Of a stretch of 64,000 bases of DNA, positions 44,699-52,859 are shown piece after piece. A program made the position numbers and the translations under genes. Source of the stretch: Roseobacter ponti (GTDB lineage: Bacteria > Pseudomonadota > Alphaproteobacteria > Rhodobacterales > Rhodobacteraceae); assembly GCF_012932215.1 (NCBI RefSeq), contig NZ_CP048788.1, forward strand, positions 1,674,001 through 1,738,000. The letters are read 5' to 3'. The notes under the pieces were generated by a model that was not told where the DNA came from, did not search any database, and saw only the letters and a list, made by a program, of their open reading frames with translations. Each line of letters starts with the position of its first letter. Positions within the stretch are counted from its first letter, which is position 1.

Positions 44699-45616
44699 AT
44701 GCTTGATGAGACAGCGCGCGGTGTTTTCACCATTGCGGCCACGCCGTTTCTGCCGGACGGGGCCGTTGACTTTGACAGCATCGACAGCCTGACCGACGCG
44801 TATCTGCGTCTGGGGGCGACCGGGCTGACCATCCTTGGCATGATGGGCGAGGCAGGCAAGCTTTCGGCGGGGGAATCCGAGGCGATTGTGCGCCGGGTGA
44901 CGGGCAGGGCCGGCGTGCCGGTCGTGGTCGGCGTCTCGGCCCCCGGGTTTGCCGCGATGAAGGCGCTGGCCGATACCTCGATGCAGGCAGGTGCCGCCGG
45001 CGTAATGGTGGCCCCGCCGCCGTCTCTGCGCACCGATGAGCAGATCCTCGGTTATTACCACAACGTGGCTGAAACGCTGGGCGACATACCGTTCGTGTTG
45101 CAGGATTTTCCGCTGGCGACCGGTGTGCAGATCCCGGTGCGGGTTATTCTGCAGATCGTACGGGACTGCCCCACCTGCGTCATGCTGAAACACGAAGACT
45201 GGCCGGGCCTGGAAAAGATCACCGCCCTGCGCCGCGCGGGTGAAGCCGGTGACAGGCGCATTTCCATTCTGTGTGGCAATGGCGGTATGTACCTGCTGGA
45301 AGAGATGCTGCGCGGTGCGGATGGTGCCATGACCGGGTTTGCATATCCGGAGATGATGGCGCAGGTGGTGGCGGCCTGCGAGGCCGGAGAAACCGACCGC
45401 GCTCGGGATATATTTGATGCCTATATGCCGATGATCCGCTATGAGGCGCAGCCGGGGCTCGGGCTCGCAATCCGCAAGTATTCGCTGGCAGAACGGGGGT
45501 TTATCGCGCATCCCGTGGTGCGCAGACCCGGTGCCGGGTTGAGCCGGGATGCGATGCAGGAGATCGATACGCTTGCCGCCCGACAGGCCATGCGGCTGCA
45601 GGCTCTTGATCTGTGA
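44699..45616 (+). CDS. DapA/NAL-family aldolase, atypical active site
   Basis: The ATG at 44699 with GGGAG upstream gives 305 residues. The protein has the class I aldolase barrel with Schiff-base Lys164 in CVMLKHEDWPG. The usual G-T-T-G-E motif is G-M-M-G-E (GLTILGMMGEAGKLS), and the usual catalytic Tyr in the L-Y-N-x-P motif is replaced (VLQDFP). So it is not a genuine dihydrodipicolinate synthase; related proteins with changes at these positions catalyse other retro-aldol or dehydration steps. It lies between the SAF oxidoreductase and the M20 hydrolase; the next gene starts inside its last codon (GTGA overlap). Confidence 0.86.
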   Translation: MLDETARGVFTIAATPFLPDGAVDFDSIDSLTDAYLRLGATGLTILGMMGEAGKLSAGESEAIVRRVTGRAGVPVVVGVSAPGFAAMKALADTSMQAGAAGVMVAPPPSLRTDEQILGYYHNVAETLGDIPFVLQDFPLATGVQIPVRVILQIVRDCPTCVMLKHEDWPGLEKITALRRAGEAGDRRISILCGNGGMYLLEEMLRGADGAMTGFAYPEMMAQVVAACEAGETDRARDIFDAYMPMIRYEAQPGLGLAIRKYSLAERGFIAHPVVRRPGAGLSRDAMQEIDTLAARQAMRLQALDL

Positions 45617-47049
45617 GGGGCCGGGAGGCCGACACGTCGCGGGATGCTGCTGTCGCTGCTGCTGCGGCCGCTTTTGACGACGGGCGGTTTGTGCGGGATC
45701 TGGCGACGCTTGTCGCCTTTCCGACTGAAAGCCAGAATCCGGCGCGTGCGGAGGTTCTGACAGCCTACCTCACGGAGGCGATGGTGCCGCGCCTCGGGGC
45801 CGCAGGATATACCTGCGGGATTTTCCCGAACGCTGATCCGCGTGGCGGGCCTTTCCTGGTTGCGGAACGTCACGAAGGCTGCGGGCTGCCGACGGTTCTG
45901 ACCTATGGCCACGGCGATGTCATCCACGGCCAGGAGGGACAGTGGCGCACGGGTCTTGAGCCCTTTGTGCTGAGTGTTGACGGCGAAGAGATTTACGGGC
46001 GCGGCACGGCGGACAACAAGGGCCAGCATCTGATCAATATCATGGCGCTGGAACAGGTCATCGCCGTGCGGGGACATCTGGGTTTCAACAGCCGGATCAT
46101 AATTGAAATGAGCGAAGAGACGGGCTCGGCGGGTCTTGCGGAATTCTTCGGCGCGATGAAGGACCAGCTGTCGGCGGATGTGCTGATCGCCTCGGACGGG
46201 CCACGTCTTCAGCCGGACATCCCGACTGTTTTCACCGGATCGCGGGGCGCGGTCAGCTTTGATCTGGTGGCGGATCTGCGCGAAGGCGCGCATCATTCGG
46301 GTAACTGGGGCGGTCTGCTGGCCGATCCTGCTATGCTGATCGCTCAGGCGCTCGCGCTGATCACCGATGCCCGCGGGGACCTGCGAATCCCTGAATGGCG
46401 CCCCGACAGCCTTACGACCGATGTGCGCGCGGCGCTGCGCGATCTCCCGGTGACAGGTGACGAGGGGCCGGGGCCGGATGAGGACTGGGGCGCGCCGGAT
46501 CTGAGCCTGGCCGAGCGCGCCTATGGCTGGAACAGTTTTGCAGTGCTCGCCATGACCAGCGGCCGGCCGGATGCTCCCGTCAATGCAATCGCCGGCACGG
46601 CCCGCGCCACCTGCCAGCTGCGCTTTGTCACGGGCACCGATACTGCGGCGCTGCTGCCCGCCCTCAGAGCGGTTCTTGACGCGCACGGCCTTGGCCGGGT
46701 TGAAATCCGCCCGCATGATGAGGGGTATTTTCCCGCCACACGGCTGGTGCCGGGCCACCCCTGGACGGAGTTTGTCTGCGCGTCTTTGCAGAACACCACG
46801 GGAAAGCGTCCGCATCTGCTGCCCAATCTCGCAGGATCACTGCCGAACCACGTGTTCACCGAGGTTCTCGGCATGCCGACCGTCTGGATCCCGCATTCAT
46901 GGCGCGGCTGCAGTCAGCATGCGCCGGACGAACATATGCGCACGGGTGTCTGCCGCGAGGGGCTGGAGATCATGACCGGTCTGTTCTGGGATATCGGTGC
47001 TGCGGATGCCGGTGTGCCGCGCACCGGGGCCTTTGGCACGGCGGGCTGA
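45613..47049 (+). CDS. M20-family metallohydrolase (deacylase/dipeptidase-like)
   Basis: The 478-residue protein uses a GTG start overlapping the preceding stop. Metal-binding motifs of the M20 family are visible: YGHGDVIHGQ (His/Asp), YGRGTADNKGQ (Asp), the catalytic-base pair SEETGS (two Glu), and a late His in WRGCSQHAPDEH. A dimerisation (lid) domain occupies about 215-360. Members remove acyl groups from amino acids or cleave dipeptides and carbamoyl compounds. As the last gene of the SAF oxidoreductase/aldolase operon it may act on an N-acyl substrate of that pathway; this is inference. Confidence 0.87.
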   Translation: MRGREADTSRDAAVAAAAAAFDDGRFVRDLATLVAFPTESQNPARAEVLTAYLTEAMVPRLGAAGYTCGIFPNADPRGGPFLVAERHEGCGLPTVLTYGHGDVIHGQEGQWRTGLEPFVLSVDGEEIYGRGTADNKGQHLINIMALEQVIAVRGHLGFNSRIIIEMSEETGSAGLAEFFGAMKDQLSADVLIASDGPRLQPDIPTVFTGSRGAVSFDLVADLREGAHHSGNWGGLLADPAMLIAQALALITDARGDLRIPEWRPDSLTTDVRAALRDLPVTGDEGPGPDEDWGAPDLSLAERAYGWNSFAVLAMTSGRPDAPVNAIAGTARATCQLRFVTGTDTAALLPALRAVLDAHGLGRVEIRPHDEGYFPATRLVPGHPWTEFVCASLQNTTGKRPHLLPNLAGSLPNHVFTEVLGMPTVWIPHSWRGCSQHAPDEHMRTGVCREGLEIMTGLFWDIGAADAGVPRTGAFGTAG

Positions 47050-47106
47050 CAGACCGGCCACCTTCGTGATATCTTTCAGTAAGATGTAGATGCACAGGAA
47101 ACGGGA

Positions 47107-48651
47107 ATGAGCAGAAGGGCGTGTGCTCACATGCACGGAGGCGGGCTGAAGCTGGTGGCCGATGCCGCCGGCGCTGATGATGCCGGCGCCTTTTCCGCCA
47201 CGCTGTTCGGCAACGGACGTGCGGCCCTTGCAGAAGTGCCGGTCGGGCCCGGACCGCGGGGGCTTCAGGCTGATCTGGAAAATCGTGAAGGGGCCGGAGG
47301 CCGTGCGGAGGTTGCCGGCTACAGCCGGCTCGCGCCGCAGGAAGAGGAGACCCGGGACGGGCCGCTGGCAGCTCTTGCCGGTGCGATGGTTTCCTCGGTG
47401 CGACCGGCATGGCCCGCAGCAGAGCCCGCACTGCCTTCGGCCTACGTCTATTTTGCTCAGTTCCTCGGCCATGATCTCAGCAGGAGCAATGTTTCAGACC
47501 CGGGTGCGCCGCTTAACCTGAATACCGCCGCACTCGATCTCGACACGGTCTTTCCGCCCGAGACAGAACACCTGCAGCACATGGCCGGCGTATATCAGCA
47601 GACCGGTGCTCTGGTGGAACAGGGCGTGGCCCTCGGTCGCACGTCCCGCAGCTCATTTGACAGTTTTCTTGACCTGCCAAGGGATACCGACGGCAGGCCA
47701 CTGACCCCTGATGGCCGCTCTGATGCGAACCTGTTTCTGGCACAGCTGCATGTGGCACTTTTGCGGTACTACATCAGGTTGCGCCGCGACGGGTTGCCTG
47801 ATCCGGAACAGGGGCTCATCGATGCGGTGCATCAGATTACGCTCTATGATTTCCTGCCACGGATCATCGATGCAGGCACACTTGCTGATGTCATGGCCAA
47901 CGGGCGCAGGCTGGTAGCACCAGGCATTGCCGATCCTGGACATCTGCTGATCCCTGCGGAGTTTGCCTTTGCCGCTTACCGGTTCGGGCACCCTATGGTA
48001 CGTGACCGCTACACCTGGTCCCGGACCGGTCCGGGACCCCATTTCATGCCGCAACTGCTGGCGCATACGTTCAACGGAACAAGCCTTGCAATGCATGATG
48101 AAGGGCACCGTGTTCTGAGCTTCCGCTGGGAGGCGGACTGGCGCGATTCCGATGCTGAGACTGCGGCTAATGTTGCAGCACCGATCACGCCGGTGCTGTA
48201 TCACGAGATGGGACAGCTTGATCCGGGTCATCTGAGCGGGCAGCAAGAGCCGGCAAATCTTGCCGGGCTGACGCTTGCGCGCGGGCAGTCTGTGGGGCTG
48301 ACATCTGCGCAGGGTCTCTGGCAGGCACATCCCGGAATTTTTGGTGGCACACTGCTGACGCCGGAAGAGATCGCTTCAGAGCAGCCTGCGGCCATCGCCG
48401 CTGCGCTCACGGAAGGTGTGGCAGGCGACCGGCTCTGCGACCGCACACCACTGTGGTTTTATACCCTGCGCGAGGCGCAGTTTTTCAGCGGTGGCGCGCG
48501 GCTCGGCCCGCTTGCCGGCCGGATTGTGGCGGAGACGCTGCATGCTGCAATCTGTGCTGCCCGGAACGGCGCGGTGCCCGCAGAGGGCACTCTGACACTG
48601 CCGGACCTGCTCGGGGCGTCGGCTGCACTTGACGCGGGGCCACCGCCCTGA
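47107..48651 (+). CDS. Animal-type heme peroxidase family protein
   Basis: The 514-residue protein carries the peroxidase-cyclooxygenase landmarks: distal side YFAQFLGHDLSRSN (Q118, H122), the distal arginine region DGRSDANLFLAQLHVALLR (R204), and proximal EFAFAAYRFGHPMVRDRYTW (H295). In myeloperoxidase an Asp next to the distal His forms an ester bond to heme; here that residue is Gly121, so this ester link is missing. The N-terminus lacks a clear signal peptide, suggesting a cytoplasmic location or another export route. It lies 57 bases after the M20 gene and 31 bases before a 169-residue unknown protein. The substrate is unknown. Confidence 0.87.
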   Translation: MSRRACAHMHGGGLKLVADAAGADDAGAFSATLFGNGRAALAEVPVGPGPRGLQADLENREGAGGRAEVAGYSRLAPQEEETRDGPLAALAGAMVSSVRPAWPAAEPALPSAYVYFAQFLGHDLSRSNVSDPGAPLNLNTAALDLDTVFPPETEHLQHMAGVYQQTGALVEQGVALGRTSRSSFDSFLDLPRDTDGRPLTPDGRSDANLFLAQLHVALLRYYIRLRRDGLPDPEQGLIDAVHQITLYDFLPRIIDAGTLADVMANGRRLVAPGIADPGHLLIPAEFAFAAYRFGHPMVRDRYTWSRTGPGPHFMPQLLAHTFNGTSLAMHDEGHRVLSFRWEADWRDSDAETAANVAAPITPVLYHEMGQLDPGHLSGQQEPANLAGLTLARGQSVGLTSAQGLWQAHPGIFGGTLLTPEEIASEQPAAIAAALTEGVAGDRLCDRTPLWFYTLREAQFFSGGARLGPLAGRIVAETLHAAICAARNGAVPAEGTLTLPDLLGASAALDAGPPP

Positions 48652-48682
48652 TCTGTATTTCACACCAGAGAGGACACTCATT

Positions 48683-49192
48683 ATGCCATCCGTTATTTTC
48701 TTTGAGACTGCAGATATGACCCCTGCCGCACGCCGGGAGGGCATGATCTCGGCCGGAAGCGATATCCGGGCCGGATCCGGCGCAGTGGCCGACAAGAACG
48801 ATGCCGAAGATCTTGTGCAGGGCATCCTCGATAAATTCGCTGACCCGGCCACTGAATGCCATGCGGTGCTGGCAACCACAGGCGATGATTTCAGGGTTCT
48901 CGAACGGCAGGCTAACAAATACGCCCTTGAGACGCTGGCCAACCCTGGCACCGTGGTGAACGAGAAGCTTGAACTGCGTGGTGATATTGACGACAAAAAC
49001 GGCAACACCTTCCGGATGACAGCCGTGGTGCAGCAGAATGCTCAGACTTCTGCCTATGATTATATCTCGCAAACCGTTGTGCCGGATACGATCGCGCTGG
49101 TCTCGGACTTTCTGGCCGCTCAGAGCGATGCAAACCGCAAACGCCTCGAAGACTATCTGATCGCGAGCTTTGCCTTCACGCGCTGCCGGTAA
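48683..49192 (+). CDS. Unknown protein next to the heme peroxidase
   Basis: The start at 48683 follows AGAGAGGA and gives 169 residues. There is no signal peptide or membrane helix. The protein is acidic, with a helix-rich C-terminus (VVPDTIALVSDFLAAQSDAN, then RKRLEDYLIASFAFTRCR). I do not recognise a family. It follows the peroxidase gene by 31 bases, so it may be a partner or substrate of that enzyme. Its last 17 bases overlap the 3' end of the cyclase gene on the opposite strand. Confidence 0.75.
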   Translation: MPSVIFFETADMTPAARREGMISAGSDIRAGSGAVADKNDAEDLVQGILDKFADPATECHAVLATTGDDFRVLERQANKYALETLANPGTVVNEKLELRGDIDDKNGNTFRMTAVVQQNAQTSAYDYISQTVVPDTIALVSDFLAAQSDANRKRLEDYLIASFAFTRCR

Positions 49193-51590
49193 GGGCGGAG
49201 ACCTCGAGCCCGGCAGCCAGCGCGATGGCGCTGGTAAGGCGGGCCGTGTCTTCGGGGCGTCGCAGGGGGTAGGCGCTGATGAACCAGCGCGCTAGGCTGA
49301 CCGCGTCGAGGGGCACGGAGCCTTCCCAGAGCGGTTTAATCGTCTCAAGCAGGGTATCGAATGCCGCGGCGGCGCTTTCGCGATCCTCAAGGGCCGCATA
49401 GCTCGCGGCAAGCCAGCCGTAATTGTCCTTGATGGCGTCGCCGCCCTGCAAAGCGGCATCCGCTGCACCGGAAAAATCACCTGCGAAAAACCGCACCGGA
49501 ACGCCGTAGCACCACTGCCAGCGGGCCAGAACCGGGGCGGTACGCGCTGTTTTCTCAAAGAGATCCCGCGCCCTTTCTGCGCGGCCAAAAAATGCAAACC
49601 CCATCGCAGCTGAAATTACCGTGCGCGAACTGGTGGGGTTGAGGGTTGTCGCCAGATCAAGGTGAACGGTCCCCAGATCGTAATGGCCTGCCATCGCCGA
49701 AGCCCAGGCAAAGGCAAGCTGTCCGCGGGCGTCCAGCGGATCAAGCTCAGTTGCGCGCACGGCGGTTGCCAGTGCGCGGCGGGTGTCTTCGTCGCTGCGG
49801 CTGAGCCCGGGGCGTACGATGTGGCGCACATTATAAATGCTGGCGAGGCTGGCATAGGCCGGCGCAAAGGCCGGATCGCGTTCCAGCAGGTTTTCCAGAA
49901 GTGTCGCGGCCTCGGTTTCGGCATCCGCGTCCCAGCGCGCCAGCAGCCCCTCGGCGCGCATCCAGTCATCAAACTGCGAGGATGACGTCCCGCCAAAGGC
50001 CCGCGCGACGCGGTCTGCGGAGACATAGACTTCGGCACGGGCGGCGACGCGGGCGACAAGCTGCTCCTGAGACCGCTTCCAGTCCGCGCCCGATGCAAGC
50101 CGTTCCTGCCAGAGCACAGCGCCATCGCTGGTGCGGGTAAAGGAAAAGGTGGCGTGCTGTTCATCGACCCGCGCGGTCAGCAGGTAATCCCCGCCGTCGC
50201 GCCCGGAGGATTCTGCGACATACCATTCGCGAAACCGGGACAGCGCAGCCACCACGTCAGACCGCAGTCCGGCGGCCAGATCGGTGTTGCTGTCGCTGGC
50301 AGAAAAAGCACCGACACGCAGATCGGGTCGGCGGGTGTCTGCCAGACTGCCGGGCGGGACGGCATCGGCTGCATCGCCTGCACGGATCTCAGCGATCAGT
50401 GCCTCGGTCTCGGCTGAGGGCGCCATATCGTAGCGACCGGTCAGCCAGTCACGCAGCCGTTCATATTCCTGCATGGCCATTGCGCGGTTGCCGAGCGCGT
50501 TATAGTGCCGGATCAGCACCCGCGCGGCAGGCTCGTGGCCGGGTTCAATCAGCAGCAGCGCCTCGGCGGCCACCCGAGCGCCGTCTTCTTCTGCGCGGAA
50601 CCGTTTCAGACAGACCTCAAGCGCGCCGGCGGCCTCGCGACGCCAGCGCCCGCGCATCACCCGGGCCCAGCCTGCAAGCGAGCCGCCCTGATCCCCCAGA
50701 CCCGGCGCAAGTTCCACATCCCAGTCGATCCCGCGCACCAGTTTGGGGTCGACTGCACCGGACCTGGTGTCCTGGGGCAGTTCATACAGATCGACACGCA
50801 CGACCGACTGATCGACACCGATCGTGCCTTCGTCGTGCAGGCGCAGCCCGGCGGCCCCGGCCCGCCGGAAGGCACGCGCCAGAGTGCGGCGGGCCGCTTC
50901 GAGACCTGCGGCGTCTTCGGGATCGCCCATCAGGGCCGCGCACTGGGTGCGCTGCTGCGGGTCCGGCCCGCCCAGCACCAGAATACCCAGAAGGATCCGC
51001 GCGCGCTCAGAGCGCAGCTCAACCCTCGCGCCATCTTCCGACGATATGTGCAGGCTGCCGATCACGGTCACATCCGCGGGCAGGGAGGCCGGTTCATTGC
51101 GCCCGGGTGAATAATCATAGGCGGTGATATTCTCACCGATATTGCGCAGGACGACCGGGCCGCGACCGCTGAAATCACGAGCAAAGGTTTCGGCCCGGCG
51201 AAACGCGGCACCGGAGATGGTGATGCCGCCCGGGGGTGCTATCCCCTCAAGCCGTGCTGCGATATTAACTGCATGTCCGTAGATATCGGCATTGCCGAAA
51301 TGCACCGGGCCAAAGTGCACGCCGATGCGAAAACCGTGCCGGATACCAGGCGTGTCAGGCTCGGCGCGCTGAAAGCCGATTGCAAAAGTCAGAGCAGCAG
51401 GCACAGTGGCGAAATGGGCCACAAAACCATCCCCGGTTGTTTTCACAACCTCGCCGCCGACGGCTTCGACGGCATCGCGCGCCTCGGTGAGCCGTGCGGC
51501 GATATAGGCAACGGTGGCGGGTTCGTTCTCGCGCATGTGCCGGCTGAAACCGGCAAGGTCGGCAAAAAGGATCGCTCGTTGGGACATCAT
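49176..51590 (-). CDS. Class III adenylate cyclase fused to SARP/BTAD-, TolB-like and TPR regions
   Basis: The 804-residue protein begins with a class III cyclase domain (about 5-165). Metal Asp11 (LFADLAGFS) and Asp54 (TTGDGF), the adenine-selecting pair Lys50 and Asp102 (VVKTTGD, ADIYGHAVN), and the transition-state residues Asn109 and Arg113 (NIAARLE) are all present, predicting active cAMP synthesis. A SARP/BTAD-like region follows (about 170-410; LEAARRTLARAFRRAGAAGL), then a TolB-like segment (about 425-545) and TPR-like repeats to the end. No membrane helix. It is probably a soluble sensor whose C-terminal part reads an unknown signal. The start could be either of two adjacent ATGs, 51590 or 51587. 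Divergent from the YcaO gene by 26 bases. Confidence 0.88.
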   Translation of the reverse strand: MMSQRAILFADLAGFSRHMRENEPATVAYIAARLTEARDAVEAVGGEVVKTTGDGFVAHFATVPAALTFAIGFQRAEPDTPGIRHGFRIGVHFGPVHFGNADIYGHAVNIAARLEGIAPPGGITISGAAFRRAETFARDFSGRGPVVLRNIGENITAYDYSPGRNEPASLPADVTVIGSLHISSEDGARVELRSERARILLGILVLGGPDPQQRTQCAALMGDPEDAAGLEAARRTLARAFRRAGAAGLRLHDEGTIGVDQSVVRVDLYELPQDTRSGAVDPKLVRGIDWDVELAPGLGDQGGSLAGWARVMRGRWRREAAGALEVCLKRFRAEEDGARVAAEALLLIEPGHEPAARVLIRHYNALGNRAMAMQEYERLRDWLTGRYDMAPSAETEALIAEIRAGDAADAVPPGSLADTRRPDLRVGAFSASDSNTDLAAGLRSDVVAALSRFREWYVAESSGRDGGDYLLTARVDEQHATFSFTRTSDGAVLWQERLASGADWKRSQEQLVARVAARAEVYVSADRVARAFGGTSSSQFDDWMRAEGLLARWDADAETEAATLLENLLERDPAFAPAYASLASIYNVRHIVRPGLSRSDEDTRRALATAVRATELDPLDARGQLAFAWASAMAGHYDLGTVHLDLATTLNPTSSRTVISAAMGFAFFGRAERARDLFEKTARTAPVLARWQWCYGVPVRFFAGDFSGAADAALQGGDAIKDNYGWLAASYAALEDRESAAAAFDTLLETIKPLWEGSVPLDAVSLARWFISAYPLRRPEDTARLTSAIALAAGLEVSALTGSA

Positions 51591-51616
51591 TCCTCCGGTC
51601 GCGCGGTGCAGAAACT

Positions 51617-52843
51617 ATGCCTTTTAACGCTTGGGTTGAAAACAGTTTTATGACAGCAACCGGACCTGATCTTGCGCGGATGGCGGCACTTTTCACGCCG
51701 CACTGGTTTGAAGCCCCCGATCTGCCGGTGCATCTGGTGGCGGTGGTTCCGGGTGATGCGGCTGTGGCGCTGTCCGGTTTTCCGGCGGCGGCTCTGCCGG
51801 TCACGGGGCGCGTGGCATCAGGTCGTGGGCTCACCCGCGAGGACGCGCTGCGGCGGGCCCTGGGCGAGGCGGCAGAGCTCGTATCGTGCTGTCGCAACGG
51901 GGATGCGGACACCGGGCGTGCAGCCCCGGTGGGAGGCAGGCTCGACCGCACAGAGGTTTTGCGGTTCTCTCAGGCGCAGTATGCTGCGCATGAGGCCTGG
52001 AATGCGCGCTGGGGCGACGAAGACCTATGGCCGGGCGCGCCGGGCCGGGATGTCACATGGCACGAAGGCGTGGATCTGCTGACCGGCCGCGCGGTGTCCG
52101 CGCCTTCGGATCTGGTGTGGATCGGAGGTGACGGGACAGGGGCCCTGAACCCTTCAGGAAGCGAGGGCTGTGCATCGGGCAGGGACCATAATGCAGCCGT
52201 TGCCGCAGCCCTTGCGGAGCTCTTCGAGAGTGATGCGATCGGCCGATGGTGGTGGGGTGGCGTCCGCGCGCGGGCGCTGCCGCTGTCGCTGCTGGAAGAT
52301 ACACCGGATCTGTTGCGCGCGATCGGCGCGCGGGCACGGGAGACAACACTGATGATCCTGGCCGCGCCGCAGGCTCCGCATTGCGTGGCGGCCGTCAGCA
52401 GTGACCCGGACGGCGGCGCCATCGCCTGCGGATTTGCGGCGCGCACAGATCTGCGAGACGCAGCACTTGCCGCCACGCTGGAACTGGCCGACAGCGAATT
52501 CCGGATCCGAATGGCGCAGCATCATGGCCCGGAGCATCCGCTGGCGCCATGGATCGCGGGCATGAACCGCGCCGATCCCCGGTTCAGTCCTGAGGGGACA
52601 GCGGACCTGCTGTGCACAACACCCGGGTTGACAGACTGCTGTGAAGCACGGGGCGGGACGCTTGCTGTCTTTGATATGACGCGGGCGCAGTTTGCAGCGC
52701 CCGTTGTTCGGATCATCGCACCTGGCTTTGTCTCACAGCGACCGAGGTTCCTGAACCTGCCGTCTTCCGACGCACTGTTACCGGCGCTGACCGGTACCGC
52801 AGTCGCGCCAGGACGACAGATCGCACTGCCGTTGCTGGTATAG
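51617..52843 (+). CDS. Stand-alone YcaO-family protein
   Basis: The 408-residue protein shows both YcaO ATP-binding helices: RGLTREDALRRALGEAAELV (about 70-90) and GCASGRDHNAAVAAALAELF followed by ESDAIGRWWWGG (about 184-215). In canonical YcaO enzymes the first motif ends in E-x-x-E-R; here the Arg is Leu, and the C-terminus lacks a proline-rich tail, so azoline formation is not certain. YcaO proteins use ATP to activate amide bonds in ribosomal peptides or proteins. No E1-like partner, dehydrogenase or obvious precursor peptide is nearby. An ATG at 51650 is an alternative start; neither has a strong ribosome-binding site. Confidence 0.83.
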   Translation: MPFNAWVENSFMTATGPDLARMAALFTPHWFEAPDLPVHLVAVVPGDAAVALSGFPAAALPVTGRVASGRGLTREDALRRALGEAAELVSCCRNGDADTGRAAPVGGRLDRTEVLRFSQAQYAAHEAWNARWGDEDLWPGAPGRDVTWHEGVDLLTGRAVSAPSDLVWIGGDGTGALNPSGSEGCASGRDHNAAVAAALAELFESDAIGRWWWGGVRARALPLSLLEDTPDLLRAIGARARETTLMILAAPQAPHCVAAVSSDPDGGAIACGFAARTDLRDAALAATLELADSEFRIRMAQHHGPEHPLAPWIAGMNRADPRFSPEGTADLLCTTPGLTDCCEARGGTLAVFDMTRAQFAAPVVRIIAPGFVSQRPRFLNLPSSDALLPALTGTAVAPGRQIALPLLV

Positions 52844-52859
52844 AGCCCGGAAGGCAGGC

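Noticed and set aside
44699-45616. Dihydrodipicolinate synthase (dapA) for lysine synthesis.
   Set aside because: The G-T-T-G-E motif and catalytic Tyr are replaced, and the gene sits in a catabolic-looking operon.
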